From assembly GCF_029784135.1 (NCBI RefSeq), contig NC_073746.1, forward strand, positions 293,842,089 through 293,906,088: 64,000 bases of DNA, read 5' to 3'. Shown piece by piece: positions 1 through 13,529 of this stretch. Source of the stretch: Toxorhynchites rutilus septentrionalis (taxonomy: Eukaryota > Arthropoda > Insecta > Diptera > Culicidae). The position numbers and the translations under genes are program-made. How positions within the stretch are numbered: position 1 is the first letter of the stretch; the number at the start of each line of letters is the position of its first letter. The notes beneath the pieces are model-generated. The model worked only from the letters and a program-made list of their open reading frames with translations. It searched no databases and was not told the DNA's origin.

Positions 1-116
1 ATAGGTAATGATGTTTGTTGTTGTAATGTTATATGTGTATTTATTATATATGTATGTACATATTTTGTATGTTCTTTACGCTTTCAATTAATGGAAGTTC
101 TTCAGAAAGTATGAAA

Positions 117-505
117 AAAACTTTTAGAGGATTTCACTCGTTTACCTTCTAAGGTTTCCAAAGATGACTTTCCGCTCTCACGATTGGATTTCTATAAAGC
201 GTACATGCAATGAACAGCATAATTTATATCCGGATCGATTAATTTTAAAGGAGTTCTCTCGGTTACCTTCTCAGGTTTCCTAAACATGACTCTCCGGCGT
301 AGCAATTGGAGTTTCATAAAGAAAATGCGCAACGATAAACAATTTACATTTCTTGTTAGATTGATTTTATAAGATTTCTCTTGGTTACCTTCTTAGGTTT
401 CCCACAGTTTACTCTCCACCGTCCCGATTGCGAGTATGTGCGATAAATAATATAATATATAGCCGGTCCGATAAGCTTCACAGGTTTTCCTTCTCAGGAT
501 ACCTA
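117..505. repeat. Diverged tandem repeat, ~120 bp period
   Basis: Three full units and one partial unit are visible. Units start near 121, 244, 365 and 477 and each carries a motif like GGTTACCTTCTCAGGTTTCC followed by a short CTCTCC segment. Units are roughly 70-80% alike by eye. No coding potential or transposon ends were recognised. The first 116 bases of the window hold nothing identifiable. Confidence 0.6.
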
Positions 506-554
506 AAGATAATCTTTGCCACGTATTTTGACACATAAGATTTCCGAAGTTCGG

Positions 555-1310
555 CTTCGTAAAATGATCGATAATTTGCGTTTACATAATCACATCACTT
601 ACCAAAGTGAATCCTGATTCTTACCTCTTCCCACTAACAACTATCCCTCCCATGGTTTTCGCTAGGGAACCACGCTATAGAGGCGACCCTTCTGGCTTTC
701 GGGCGGCGAATATCATACTAACATTCCTTCCCTTCCCTTGGTGACTGTAAGGACGTGGCCGGCGTCGTTATTGACCATTTAAAGCTCGGATCACCGGAAA
801 TTGCACAACGAGAATGATTTGCTAGTCCCAAGCGTCATTCTGTGTGTTCTTTGTGCAATTTGGTTGGTTCAGGTCAATCACGGAGAGCAACTACGAATTG
901 TACAGTCTACCCAAGCTCAAGCTCAAGCTCAAGCTCCAGTATCACCGCCGCCTTAGCTGTCCTTTGGTGCTGGTGCTGATTTAGGTCCTGGATTGAAATT
1001 TTAATCCCGTTGGATTGCGCTCGCGACCTACGTTTTGCATAGCAAACGCTTACAAACATTTGTTTACAAATGGCGTTAGGTCTTTTTATATTGTTGCTTC
1101 ATAATTGAACTGTTCATTTATAGTGGCTTTTAACCTTTTCTTACCATAAAAACAGCACACAAAATATTTGTTTTTCTTTCTTTATAAAAGAGATTTTCAG
1201 CCAAAAGCTGGTTCATCTCTAACAGCACATAAAATAGTTAAAACAACTACAAAAGCTGAAAAAATTACGATGCTTATTTTTTACGGAATTTGCTAACGCA
1301 AACATTTTAT
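555..1310 (+). repeat. Dispersed repeat R-A, copy 1
   Basis: This segment matches 33336-33831 in inverted orientation over about 380 bp, and its right part (835-1310) matches 4984-5535. A shared landmark is GAGCAACTACGAATTGTACA followed by CAAGCT hexamer repeats near 885-940. The second shared part ends with an A-rich tract near 1240-1300. The layout could be a solo LTR or a non-autonomous element, but no LTR ends or polymerase sequence were proven. No protein-coding signal is seen. Confidence 0.6.
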
Positions 1311-2983
1311 CAATGGTGGTAATTTTTTTTCGATACCATTAAATAATGTTAAAATGGACCCAAAACCAGAAAGATTATCAGGATTTTTACTATTCAATTA
1401 TTTAGAACACTAACGTTTAGTAAATTTACTTTTAAAAATGAAGTGCTCGGAATTTGAGACAAAACGGTAATCGGCGGAAATCCCGTGAGTAATTTTTTAA
1501 GCTGTCACTATTGTTCTCCGTTGATATTTTAAGCTCTGTGGTAATTCAGAAAGTATGTCACAGTTAGTTCATTAAAATTGCTTCTTTTCGCCGAGCCTTC
1601 AACGGCTTTTGTTCATTTATCGTTGTGATAATTGATTTTAGCAACCGTTGAATGTGAATGTCATGAGAACAGTTCTTCCCTACGGTTCATTGATGTTCAT
1701 AAGTATATACGAAGCACAATCTCTATGTGAGAGGTAACATGGTTTGACCCTTCTCCATCTTGATATGTGAGATGTGGCGATATTTCACTCTCGAGTACAA
1801 ATCGAATCCTCTACAAAAAAAACTCTGCAAACAACGAAGTGATTGAGAACGAATACACCCGTTAGTCAAATCGTCAAACAACTGCCAATAGAGAAAAATG
1901 AAACATCAAAAATACTTTTCGAGCGCAACAGTTTTCGACGTCTTTCTTCGCCTTTATAAATGAACAATCGCTCTTGTTAAAGATGTTACGTTTGATCCCG
2001 TCCCCGAGCGAATGCTGCACATTCCTGTTGTGATGGTACGGCACAACGGTGCAGAGGTTTACAAAGAGCGAAGCCAAGATTTCCCCTGGTTTTGAAAGCA
2101 ATCGCTTTTTCCAACTTCCGTGGCGGTTTTTCGCAGCGGAAAATCAAACTTAACGGTAAAGAAGAAGGAAAACACTTCGTCTCGCTTCAGAGCTGCTCGG
2201 CTGTTGTTTAGTTTTTTTACTCTCCATTTTCCAGTTCCGGTACAGTTGAAGGCTTTCTCTTCCACGCGTGTGCACTGGCTGAATACATCACCCTTTAAGA
2301 AGCCTTTTTTTGTGTTCCCTTTTTCAGCTAGATAGAAACAAGAATCAGGATGACAGGTGAAACGTTCCAGTGGGGATAAAGGATGGAAATCTCGGTTCGG
2401 GGGCTATTTATAGCTTATTTGTCTTTATTCAATCATGTATGGAATCGACCAGGAAATCTGAAGTGGGTGATAAGACGGTGGTTGTAGGGACGACATACAC
2501 ACACACAGTGAGAGAGACTGCATGGAAGATGCGCTGGAGGTACTTATCGATTCTCATGGCAAGCATACCTGAAAAGATGAGAAAGACATAATCCTTTAGC
2601 AATGTGACATGAATGTTGATCGGTGTATTTGCTATATGTACTATAGTTAAGAATTTGAACTTTAAGTTTGTTTCAGTCAGTTTAAAATTGGGCACAAGTA
2701 TGACGGATATGGAGCTCGTTATAGTTTTGTTGTTAATTTCAACAATTACCTGCAAAGTATTATCATTCAAAAGGGAGCCAACTATTATAAAAGTCAGTGC
2801 TCATAAATAAATTCATCTTTGAAAATCACTTTGATTTGGTTCAGTTGGATTCAGGTTATCTTGGGTCATTTATTCAGTCGATTAGTATTTAGTTCATTCA
2901 TACTGTGTATTCTATGTATTCGGAGAGGCTGACAAAAAAAATACACTATAATCATCTTAACCGTGAGCATTTAAGTAAGCTTA
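1311..2983. other. Unassigned AT-rich sequence
   Basis: Only short overlapping frames on both strands occur here; none resembles a known protein. A short CA run lies near 2500-2510. No transposon ends were recognised. Confidence 0.5.
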
Positions 2984-3770
2984 GATACAAGATCTTTGAG
3001 AGTCATACCATAGAAAGCTTTGTCCAGTGCCCTGCAGTGGTCCGCCAAATCCTCAGACTGCTTACTCGTAAATATCTATCTGAATCTGAAGCCTTAGGTG
3101 CTCACTGACACTTCCCGGCAGAAGTAGAAATGTCTATAAAAGAATATTCAAATCATAAATCACTTTCTGATATGAGCCTCTTCCTCAGAACTGATTCTGA
3201 AATACCGAGTTCTGCCGCAATCCGACGCTTCGAGACTCCCTCCCGAAGCCTGTGTCGGCCATTTGAGCATTTCTGGAGTGCTTTTCTTCAAATCAGCTTT
3301 CTTCTTGTGGGTCCCGTTAAAAATTTTGTTGAAAACATTTTATAAATTTTTTTCAGAGCAAAACGCTAGTGCGAACTTTTACCCCACAGCCACTGCGCAC
3401 CTTTGCCCCACAAGCAATTTTTGAACTAATCGAATTTTTAAAACAGCTCTTGAACTTTTCCACAAAAACAAATACGCACTATCATCTACTATAGAATGAA
3501 GATTTCCTTGACAGTGTAGTTTCGAACTTCCCAGTTATTTTAGGTTATTAAATCATCATCTCCAAAACTGAAAAAAAATAGATCAAAACATCGTAAAACT
3601 CTTTTTACCTCATAACTTTTTGCCAGTTTCATGAAATGTATCGTGTTTTTATGTGTGAGCTGCTAATAATGTATCAAACGAATACACTGTTGTAGAATTT
3701 TTATGCTCGTTTGATTCAAAAAGGCCAATGCGCACTTTTGCCCCGTGCGCACCTTTGCCCCGCACTACTC
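2984..3770 (-). pseudogene. pogo-like transposase fragment, copy A
   Basis: Read on the minus strand, the fragment encodes a broken N-terminal DNA-binding region with pieces such as RIAAELGISESVLRKRL, a helix-turn-helix of the CENP-B/pogo type. It also carries relics of a segment related to copy B (SEDLANHCRALDK in that copy). Stops and frame changes interrupt it. Its outer end at 3770 carries a GAGTAGTGCGGGGC terminal motif preceded by TA on the minus strand, and repeated GCCCCG/GCGCAC blocks. The same sequence recurs inverted at 19527-20345. The DDE catalytic part and the other terminus are absent, so it cannot move by itself. Assignment to the pogo branch of Tc1/mariner is from motif memory. 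Confidence 0.65.
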
Positions 3771-4966
3771 TATTGTTTTATTTCCCTCACAGAATCATTG
3801 TCTATTTTCAAAGCTGACATAAAACAGAGTTCACCAACCAGTGCGGGTAAAACCGTGAGGAATAACACCGTGAGGAATAACACCGACCCCCTAAATTTGT
3901 CAATAAATATACCTGACACCAGTTAAACCAGTTTGAATGTGGCAACCGCCAAATGGGAGGTATTCTAATTCCAGATGACACTATCGAATATGGTTCAAAT
4001 CCCTCAACAGATTCCGGAGATATGATCGGAACAAGCTCCGGTGAACATGGAATATGGAAAAGAAAAGAATTTGATATTAGCCAAATCTATCATGCGGCAC
4101 CTCAAACCACACCACAATTCAATTACTAGTTCAATGAAATCTAGTTTCAAGCTTACCACCTTTCGCGAAGCGTGATCCTGTAATGTAGACCTGGGGATTC
4201 CAGAGTCTTGGAAGCACGTTTGACAGAAACTCCACCAACGAAAGTCTCTTTTGCGAGGGTGAGGTTCTCCTGGGACCCACTCTCACAATTTGATTTCCTT
4301 GAGAGCTGTGAGGCATGTGAAATAGAGGTAAAATATGTCCCAATAGCCTTCAACTAACTGGAAATCATGCCGGGTTCACTCCACTCAAAGGGTGACGGTC
4401 TTACCCCAACAGCATACATTTTTTAAGGAGACTATTTCTATTAATTTATTGCTTTAACTTAACTCAACTCGAATCCCAGTGATAGTTAACAATAGATTTA
4501 TTGATCAGAACAACTAAAACAACGGAAGATGTAACTGGTCTTATAGAAACTTGACACCTGAAAAATACAAAAACATTCGTTTACGCTCAGCGCTTGCACA
4601 CACACATATGAAAATAATGCAATGTATGGTTGTCACCAATACACTACACACTAGAATATAAATAGAAGCATTATTTGTTTACAATGACACAACGCAGCAA
4701 GACCTGGTCTTATAGAAGCTGGACAGAGTGTAGAATGCTCCAGAGTTCATCCATTCACTATGAGTTCAGCCAACTCCATTTGCACACAGAATTTGCCGTT
4801 CGCTTCGGGATGGTAGGATGTCGTGGTTACCTAGATTTTTAGCGTACTGGATATAAAATATCTCTTCACAGATTAGATGATCTGGATCTGGCGGCGATGT
4901 CTTCTAGGCAGCTCACGATCTCTTTGCTCTTCAGTGGATGGCAAAACAGTGGGTTTTTCGACAGCA
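3771..4966. other. Unassigned sequence
   Basis: No gene, terminal repeat or tandem array was recognised. The stretch around 4140-4360 is less AT-rich and open in two minus-strand frames (about 70 residues), but no motif supports coding. Confidence 0.45.
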
Positions 4967-5535
4967 TCTCTGCAGTTGACTGAGTTGGTTCAGGTCAATC
5001 ACGGAGAGCAACTACGAATTGTACAGTCTACCCAAGCTCAAGCTCAAGCATCTCTGCAGTTGATGGAGTTTTCCCTACCATACAGGATAGTTACAGGAAT
5101 GATACACATCCTTTTTGCAGTTCGGAGACCGTTTGTTCGTTCGACCTTTTCCACAGATTTACCTCCGGAATCCGGTTTTTTTATTGTTGTTCAAAATGAA
5201 TGAAAACCTGATTTAAAAATCAATTTTTTCTTCTCGTTGGTTTGGGTTGGTTGGTATTTATTTAAAAATAGTGTAAGGTCCTTTTCTAATGTTGTTCCGG
5301 CCATTTCTGTTTTTACCAGTGTATTATAATAGTGTTTTTTAACACTACTTTAATATAAATCAGTATCAAAGAAGATTCCTTAATTTAATTCCTTCATCCA
5401 TTTACAATAGATTGTTACCTTTTCTAGCGCTTAGCATGAAAACAGCAAACCAAATAGTGAAAACAACTACAAAATCTTAAAAACTAACGATGCTTGTTTT
5501 TTACGGGATCTGCTAATAAAAACATTTACTACTGG
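4967..5535 (+). repeat. Dispersed repeat R-A, copy 2 (rearranged)
   Basis: A ~66 bp piece of R-A (4984-5049) with the GAGCAACTACGAATTGTACA landmark sits between two direct copies of GCATCTCTGCAGTTGA (4967 and about 5048). The sequence to 5535 then matches 1080-1310 of copy 1, including the AAAACAACTACAAAA tract and ACGATGCTT motif. It looks like an internally deleted or re-inserted copy. Confidence 0.5.
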
Positions 5536-7412
5536 TTTTGACTGTGACTTTTCCCAGATATGTATTATGATAAGTTGTTTTCTGTATCGAAAAATGTCCA
5601 GGTCAAATATTTATATCAATTAAGAACAGTACAGTTGAACCAAGTTCGAAGCAAAATTCACAATAGCTAATGGAGAATGTTCATTCACGATGGTAATGAC
5701 TCTTTAATACCGTTTCCATTGTCCAACATTGTAGCTTATATTCAAATGATTCCCAAAATCAGCACGCTTTATAATACCCGAATCTGAAGCATGACCGGAC
5801 CATCATACCCTGATTCTTGTTCCACTTTCAGCAATGAATAATTTGATGCTGGTATTTGCTCCTTCACATGGTTTCACCTTCCAACAGGCAGACGAGCAAA
5901 AGAAGATAGCACCAGATAGCACTTCTGGCAAGAGTGCACTTTTGGTCAGCACTCACTTGGACAGAAAAATATCTTTTGTTGTTTCTGAATACAAAATATT
6001 TTGAAGTGCTCCAGATAACTTGAGCAGCGAAGTTAGGCTGCACATAGAAACAGGAGAGATGATTATGATTTTTTTGTGATTTGGATAAAGACTGAATCCA
6101 AGGCTATATACTGTGTTACTGTTACTGTTACTATTCTTAGAAGGTACTGCCATCCCGTAGACGAGTTCGCGCCAAATCCTTCGTATCCGGAAATAATTTC
6201 AAGATTTCAATCAACAGCAAAATATATTGTTTATGAGTTGGTTATCCTCGTGCATTTCACTTAAGAGTTCCATAATTATGGAAACTTTAAGCTGCTTTCT
6301 TGAGCAGCAAATCAGAAATAATTAAGACCGCAGAATGAAAACGAGAAAACCTTTTATTCAAACTGCGGCACTATTGAAACCTAGAAAATCGAAACATATG
6401 CAACAGTCGTATTTATTATTTCATACAATCCTTCCAAAGTTATTCTTACGTATCTTAGGAATAGAATTTCCTGTAAGAAAGTTGAAACAACTCGGATAAT
6501 AGCGCAAAGCACACAAAGTATACAACACTCCCTTTTTTTTGTTTGGCAGAAGAAAAACGCATAAATCAACACCGTTTCAGATGAATACATTCACTCTGTT
6601 GATGTTTTTCCTCGTTCGCGTCCTCGTTGAGCGCTCAACGAAAAAAAAAACGACGCCGTAGTTTTTCTTCTCGTTTTGTCCGACACCAAACTATTTTCAT
6701 CAACTTTTTCTTCGCTGACTCTCGCTGACGAGTCAAACTTGGGCTCAAGCCGACTAGAAGCATCGAAACCGCTGACGCTATCAACAAACCAACTCTCTCT
6801 AGCGGGTCGTTGGGTCATCATTACGCACACATCAAGAGACCAATTCACGTGTTGCTTCCGCTTTTTTGAGCCTCCAGATTCCTTTGTTGTGCATCGGAGC
6901 ATCGTTTTTGCATTTGCAAACAACCTTTGAGCAGAGAGTGGCGGAATTGTTTTTCTTCTCCGTCCACCGTCGAACAGTTCGGTGGGCGACGAAAAGAAAA
7001 AAGAACAAGGTTAGATCGCAAAAACCAGTACCTGGTTTTTTTTTGTTTGTTTTTGCATCCACCTGGTTACCTGATGAATTTCTAAGCGTCCGGATCTTGT
7101 TTCAGTCATAGGAAAAGCGGAAGGATCGTTGTTTAACTTGAGCGTTATTGGTTGTTACACTATGTTCACAGTGTCTCTCTCTGTGACTCTTATTTTTGTT
7201 ATCAAAACCAAAAACTTTCAATTTATCATGGAATCACTTTGATCAGAATATAAATAAAATAAAATCCAAAAGCAGTTTCTTACAGTTCAATATACTGGTT
7301 TTCGAAATAACTGGCCAAATGTTTTATAAAAATGTGTTTTTCCATGTTTTTACTGAAATTAAAACAAGCCGAAAAGTACAACATTTTTATCGGTGCGGGT
7401 ATAACGGACATG
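5536..7412. other. Low-repeat sequence; possible exon-like GC island 6600-7100
   Basis: No transposon features were recognised. Between about 6600 and 7100 the base composition shifts to richer GC with frames open on both strands. A possible splice donor AAG/GTTAGA lies near 7010. This is compatible with a 5' untranslated exon, but no start codon context or protein similarity supports a gene. Confidence 0.25.
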
Positions 7413-10400
7413 TAGGGGTCTGTCCACATACCACGTGGACAGCTTTAGGGGGGTAGGGGATAAGAAAATGTCCACTCTTGTCCATGGAGAGGGGGGAGGG
7501 GGTATAGACTGAGTCCACGTGGACAGGAAGAATTTTCTCTCCGTATTTATCAATAAACGGATTGAGAAGCCTGAGAGTGCTGCCCAGTCAAACGTTCATA
7601 CATTTTCTCTCATATCATGATTCTTCTTCAGTGAAATCTGTATTATAAAAATATCTCACGTAAATTGTGAATGACAAACTATTTCCTATGATCGAACTTT
7701 TATAGTTACGGGGTATTCATAGCCCTCATAGCCAAAACTTTAAAAATTAAACGATTCCATAATGGTTGAGATTCCATGATATGCGTAAATGATTTTTATC
7801 AAATATAATTTTCTATACGTTTTGTTATATCTCGAGAACAATATATGATAATAACGTCTGTATAGTTTTTCATACAGAATTGCGTGTAAAATCATGTTTC
7901 CAAAGTATTTTCATTTCATTAATTTCTAGGAATAAATATTTACATTTGCAGGAGATTGTCTATGCATCAATAGTCGTCAACTTAAAACAATTGAGCCAGT
8001 GTTCTGATAAATTATAAAATATTTCAGGAGGTGATAGAGGATCATATTTGATGAAAAAATCCTACGCATGTAGTCAATTCTCAACTAGGACATTGTTGAA
8101 TTTTTGTTAAGTCTAATTTTATGTCTTGAACTGACTCTAATTTAGAAAGTACGCTCCTTAGAATAATTATACCGTTCATTTGAAAGATAAGAAAATTTTG
8201 CATAGAATGCAATTGTAAAACTTTCAAATTAATAGAACCCAGGATCAACTTTTAAATGTAAGGAACCAACTTAAAATTTTGTGTTTTTAATTAATTTTCC
8301 AAAAATGCATGATAAACTGGATTGTTTCTATCAGCCAAATTGAAGCTCTCCAACCACTCTACAGTTCTTTCCTTGACACCAAACTATTATCCTTCTTTTT
8401 ATCTTCCACTAATTTAAATGTGTTCACAACATAATTTTATGCAAATTTTCCTCAAATGACAGCATCGTGCGCACTTTTTGAATTTTCAGTTTAGTCATTT
8501 TAAGGCAAAAACCCGGTCTCAAGGAAAAGTTCAATAATTCTTTAGTAGTTAAGATTTGATCATCAGCGTGGAAGATTTTTTATGATCCCCTATCTCTTAA
8601 AATTGTTCGGATCAGCCACCTAATAACCTATATATAATAATATTATTTTAAACAGATATAATAGTTTTCGATATTTTATTCAATTTATGAGAAAGTTTTC
8701 TCAATAGTTTGAACATTTATAAAAAAAAATAGAAGGTTAATAAATTTCTCAAAAAAAATGTTTCAATCGGGCAACAGGATTCAGGGCCATTTTTGGAAAA
8801 AATGAACAAAATTTCAATAAAATGGGGAGGATCGGGGCAGCGGAGGATTAATTTGGCGTTGAATTGCTCTCTGGTAAACTGTGACGTTTTGATAAGGATT
8901 TAAGTGGAGGAAAACTAAAGAGCAATACAAATAACTTATCGTGCAAGATTAGTAAAAAAAGATTGAGTTGTGAGTTTTCTGATGTTTTTTCCCCACGGGC
9001 ATTTTGGAAGCTATTTAGACACTCAATGCAGGATGGTCAATAAGCAGTTGAAAAATTTTTAAAAAAATATAGATATTGAAAATACTTTTAATATGGTATT
9101 AGTACCCTTTGAAACTATTGCGGAAAAGGTTTCTATTGCGCTGATGACTAAATGTAAATTGATCGTGTGAATGAACAGACATTTCCTGTGGCGAAATGTC
9201 GAAAATGTTTTGAGTGATCTTTGAAACGCTGTAACTCTTTTATAAAATAATGCATTCGTCAAAGCATCAACTGGACCATGTATTAAATATTTCCAAGATT
9301 GCGATGAGTAGATTTGACCATCGATTTGCTGTGCGTTCATTATTTCATGAAATATTCTTAATTCGAAATCAAAGGATAATTTTTCATTCGATAGAAAATA
9401 CCTCTGTAGTAAATAGTTCAACTGAAACTCTCTATGAATCAAATGGACGCGAAATAATCATGTTGATTGGATTGCTTTTAAGCATATATTCTCAAAATCT
9501 AGAGAAACTTTGAAAACAAACTATAAACGCTTTATCTTTTCTTGCAAAGTATTTTATCTACAACACATACACACATCTCACACTAGAAATTTGTAGCTAT
9601 ATTTTTTATCTTAATGTCATCGTTTATATCGAAGATACAGGTGTTCAGAAATCTCTTGAAAATTTCGACCTTTTACTCCTCATCCTTTGTCAAGTGAGGA
9701 TCTATAGATATCAGTACATGCTTACTTTATCTTTTCTTTTTTTGAAAATCTTTTTAAATGATAGAAAAAGAGTCTATGTATATAAAATCGTTCTGTTCGT
9801 TTTTGTGCGCTTCAAAACTCGAGCTCTGATGGAGCTCATATTATAACACAACATACGAGCCACTTCAAAAATTGTTGTTGCTACTGCCAACGCCTCAAGA
9901 AGCTTCAGGATTTCCAGATGAAATGAGCACACTTCTGAAATAAATATGTGAAAGTAAATTAACTTTCTAGTATTGAATATGTATTCTATGTGACAGCAAA
10001 ACAATTCTTTGCATGTGTTCAAAAATCGTGAGCTTAAATTGTATCTGATAGTGATTTTAAATCTATTTAATTTTATTCGATTGGCTCTGCTCAAAATCAA
10101 TCCTTGGAATTTTGTAATTTATATTCGGATGCGGATTGTTCAACTGGATATTGCGCGTTTCCGCGTTGACAAACCAGCTAGCCTTTATATATTCGAAGAT
10201 AATAGAAAAGTATTACAAGTATTTAAATTAGAGGCGAATGAACTGCAAAGTTTAAAGCCTTTTAAAAACAAAGAACAAAGAACATACAAGTATTTCAAAG
10301 TTAAACTCATATGGAATATTTGCTTTGTTTTACTACTCATTTTTCTGTCATAAAACACCAATGAGCCCCGGCAAACGTGTTCACGGGTTCAGCAAGTAAA

Positions 10401-10607
10401 ATTTGAAACAAAATAAACTTAAATGGAATTAAAATTTAATTCATGCGCAATTAAGTTATTTCCTGAATTATTCTAATAAAATCAAGAGAAATGTCCACGT
10501 GGACAACAGGGGGAGGGGTATGAAAATGTCCACGCTTGTCCACGGAGGGGGAGGGGGGAGTTTAAAATCGTGCTTTTTCTGTCCACGTGGTATGTGGACA
10601 GCCCCTA
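7413..10607. mobile_element. 3.2 kb segment bounded by inverted terminal repeats
   Basis: The left end (7413-~7530) and right end (~10493-10607) are inverted copies about 115 bp long. Both outer ends read TAGGGG(T)CTGTCCACAT then ACCACGTGGACAG when viewed inward, followed by G/C-run-rich sequence and an inner ACGTGGAC motif. The interior is very AT-rich with no transposase recognised. This fits a non-autonomous DNA transposon or two terminal MITE copies in inverted orientation. Terminal motifs of the GGGGCTGTCCA type occur in several insect DNA transposon groups; I cannot name the superfamily. Flanking bases show no clear target duplication. Confidence 0.6.
8090..8480 (+). repeat. Dispersed repeat R-B, copy 1
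   Basis: Matches 24890-25240 in the same orientation. Shared blocks include AAAGATAAGAAAAT, GTGAAACTTTCAAATTA (or AAAACTTTCAAATTA), and AGCTCTC(C/T)AACC(A/G)CTCTACA. Similarity is patchy, about 70% by eye. It lies inside the inverted-repeat-bounded segment, so either that element or an older repeat within it is dispersed. Confidence 0.5.
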
Positions 10608-13529
10608 GTGGGGGGGAGGATATGGACAGGTTCATAATATACGAAGCGTAGAGATTTATCGCTCACGAGAGGAATAATTTCACCCTCTCCCAGTGTTTGT
10701 GCGTCCAGTAACTGAAATAGAACAAAAAGAGAAGGCAATATAAAAAAGAGTTCAATATTCTTCCCTTCACTGCTTTAGAGACGAATGAACACTCAGAGTT
10801 TAAAGTCTCTCTAATTCAATACCTTCCTTCCTTCCCTCCACTTTCCATCATGCATTGGATGTGATTATGGATGTGACTGTCCATTTCACCCCCCAGTACA
10901 ATTATTTCAAAAATTTAAATTTACCACTTACGAATGAATTTACTTTCCCGTACATATCTAATATCGCTTCTCTGTAAACTCACAAACCGAAATATAATCA
11001 TCAGCGAATTCAATTTTGTAATTAAACCACTCAAAATGCTCAATATCGAAGCCGCAAAAGTTACATCCACACGCGGAATCATGTTCGAATTTCGGTTTTT
11101 GTTTCTCTATTCCACTTTTGATCAGTATTCATTGTCATAGGATGGTTTAAATATTATAGAATAGCATGTAGCAGGGTTTCTCATCAACAGAAATTTGAAA
11201 TTCATAATGCAACTATACAAATCAACCACCTCTCCATTATACCCCCACTGTCCGTCTTACCCGCGGCTCCCCTACAAGTGTTTTTTTCACTCGGTGTGAT
11301 TTCATAGAGTTTTTTTCTATTCGCCTAGTCGTCTCAGTCGGATGTTAAGTTTACGCGTTTCATCCAGTGTCAATAGGATCCGTTTCCGCTTAAGTGACGC
11401 GCATACAATTGTACATTTCCGATTAAATTTAGTAGAGGTTGAGGTAGCAATTCATTTTTACGTTAACTAAAAAGTTACCATAATATTTTTTCTCGACCAC
11501 AGACGGAGATTGCTTTTCCAACAACCCGAATAAATAAAGAAGATTACATCGAAATGATTCAGTATTATTTACTGTCGACCTAATGAATCGATATGGTTGG
11601 GTTTGCCGGTTAGGCATCACCTCATGAAATTCGGACGACCATGACATTTTATATATTGAACAAGAAAATCTAAATACTGAAATGGTCAGTTTATTCTCAA
11701 GCGAAATTGGATAGAGATCCGGTTGATGAAGTGAAGCAGCTTTGCAACGATTCAGATGTCAATAAGAAAGTTGATTCTCAAATTTTGGTTTCATTCTAAA
11801 ATATTATCCAAAGTGATAAAGAAGCTTTATTTATCACCTAAATATAAATTCTAAAGCCTTCTAAAGCAATAGACCCATTCCATGAGGTTATGCAATCTAG
11901 TTTTAGAAGAAAATTGAAAACATTATTTGAATAAGCACTAGTTATACCATAAATTCTTTGAAACAAATTTGATTTTTATGCACCAAGCTTCGAGAGAGGC
12001 GAATTTAAAAAACTACATAATTATATTTAAAATATTTTTGATTTTCATTAGTTTTATGTTTCATGAGATATCTCCGCATTTGCTTAAGCAAACTTTAATG
12101 TCTATATACCATTGGATGGATAATAAAATACTTGTTTGAAGAGCCGTTGGTAGACCTAGGTTTCATTTTGTAATTTGTGAGAAACAAGATTTGAAAAACA
12201 TGTCTTTTGAAGCGTTGTCACGTCACCAAAATAGAGTATTTTTTTAGTTTATCAGATGAACCTAAGTTCAAACATCTTTATTCTGAGGTTTCTCTGAGCA
12301 AACATTGAGGGTCAACGACCCTCAAAATTTGGTTAAGATCGGGCCACAAATAGAAGTTGTTGTCACGTCACACAAAGTATACGATCCATTCCAGCGTGAT
12401 ATGACAACATTTTGACTCACTACAAACACTTTTTTTACGTTTCATGTATGATTCACACAAATGAAACAATGTTATAGGAAAATTGAGAAACTTTTCACAA
12501 GAATCATCAGTTGGAGAATATTTTATAGTTAGATTGGCTGACAACAAGATGGCATGAAATCTCACAATACGATCGAGAATGGTAAAAGTTTGATAGTCAG
12601 CAGATAGGATTTAAGGAAGAGGGAAATAATATTTGAGTAGTAGGAACTTAGTCTTAGAGAGACCCTTGTGGAATTAGACAAAGAAAGTATCAAAAAGTAT
12701 CATCTGATAATCAGATGCGTTCCCCCAGTAGTGAGCGCCACTCGGTTAGCCAGGCGTGTGCGAGTCATTGACGGCAAGCGCCAGAGAGAACGTGTAAACG
12801 ATCACGGTGTAAAAACTGGGGGTCGGTTCAAGACCAGCCCGACTTTTCTCAAATAACGGCATGCCGTTTACTACAGGTAATAGGTAGATTCAATTTATAT
12901 AGCCTATTTTGATGAACATACCATAAGCAGTTAAAATTGCCTTATTTTGTAATGGTTCGCAATTTAAAAGAACCTTGAACTTATTTTTTTATACAGGTTG
13001 TGACAAAAATATTTCTTCTCTGTTTTTGAAACAATGAAAACGCAAAATGGCGCTAAAACGCTAGAATTAGGAGAGCCAGGAAAAAATCACCATATAATCA
13101 AATTGTCAGCGTTGTGACACATTTCATTTGACATTACTGAAAATTCGTTAAGTAGCATCGTTCCTGAGATACAAAGGGGGTAGGTTCAGGACCACTGGTT
13201 GCGTTAGGACCACCTTCCCCTATAGGATGGACTTTTGGAAGGGGAAGGGGAGAACTCAGAGGAAAGTGAGAAGTATTCAGAGTGATAAAAACACAAAAAA
13301 ATAGTATATAGCTTGCCACAAAATGATGAAATACTTATTCAATACATCTTATTGATTGTGTGACGTGACAACGCCTCGTGGAGACTGTTTTTTCACATAA
13401 AGGGCGTTTTTTCTGTTTTTTCACGTCACAAAATGCATGCCGATTTTTTCAAAGTTCTTGTGAGTTTTTTGAAGAACTGAATAGACAGGAATCCACGTTC
13501 ATCTTTTGTTGAAAAATCATCTGACTTCA
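10608..13529. other. Unassigned sequence
   Basis: No gene or complete element was recognised. A G-run (GGGGGGG) follows 10610. A short perfect hairpin TGAGGGTC-AAC-GACCCTCA lies near 12306-12324, and CACGTCAC motifs recur near 12220, 12365 and 13425. The latter suggest an old repeat but no boundaries can be drawn. Confidence 0.4.

Noticed and set aside
2429..2770. 113-codon minus-strand frame
   Set aside because: Low-complexity, AT-driven composition and an overlapping frame on the opposite strand; no domain.
10009..10353. 114-codon frame inside the 3.2 kb element, considered as a transposase
   Set aside because: No DDE, zinc finger or helix-turn-helix motif is seen; composition fits AT-rich chance coding.
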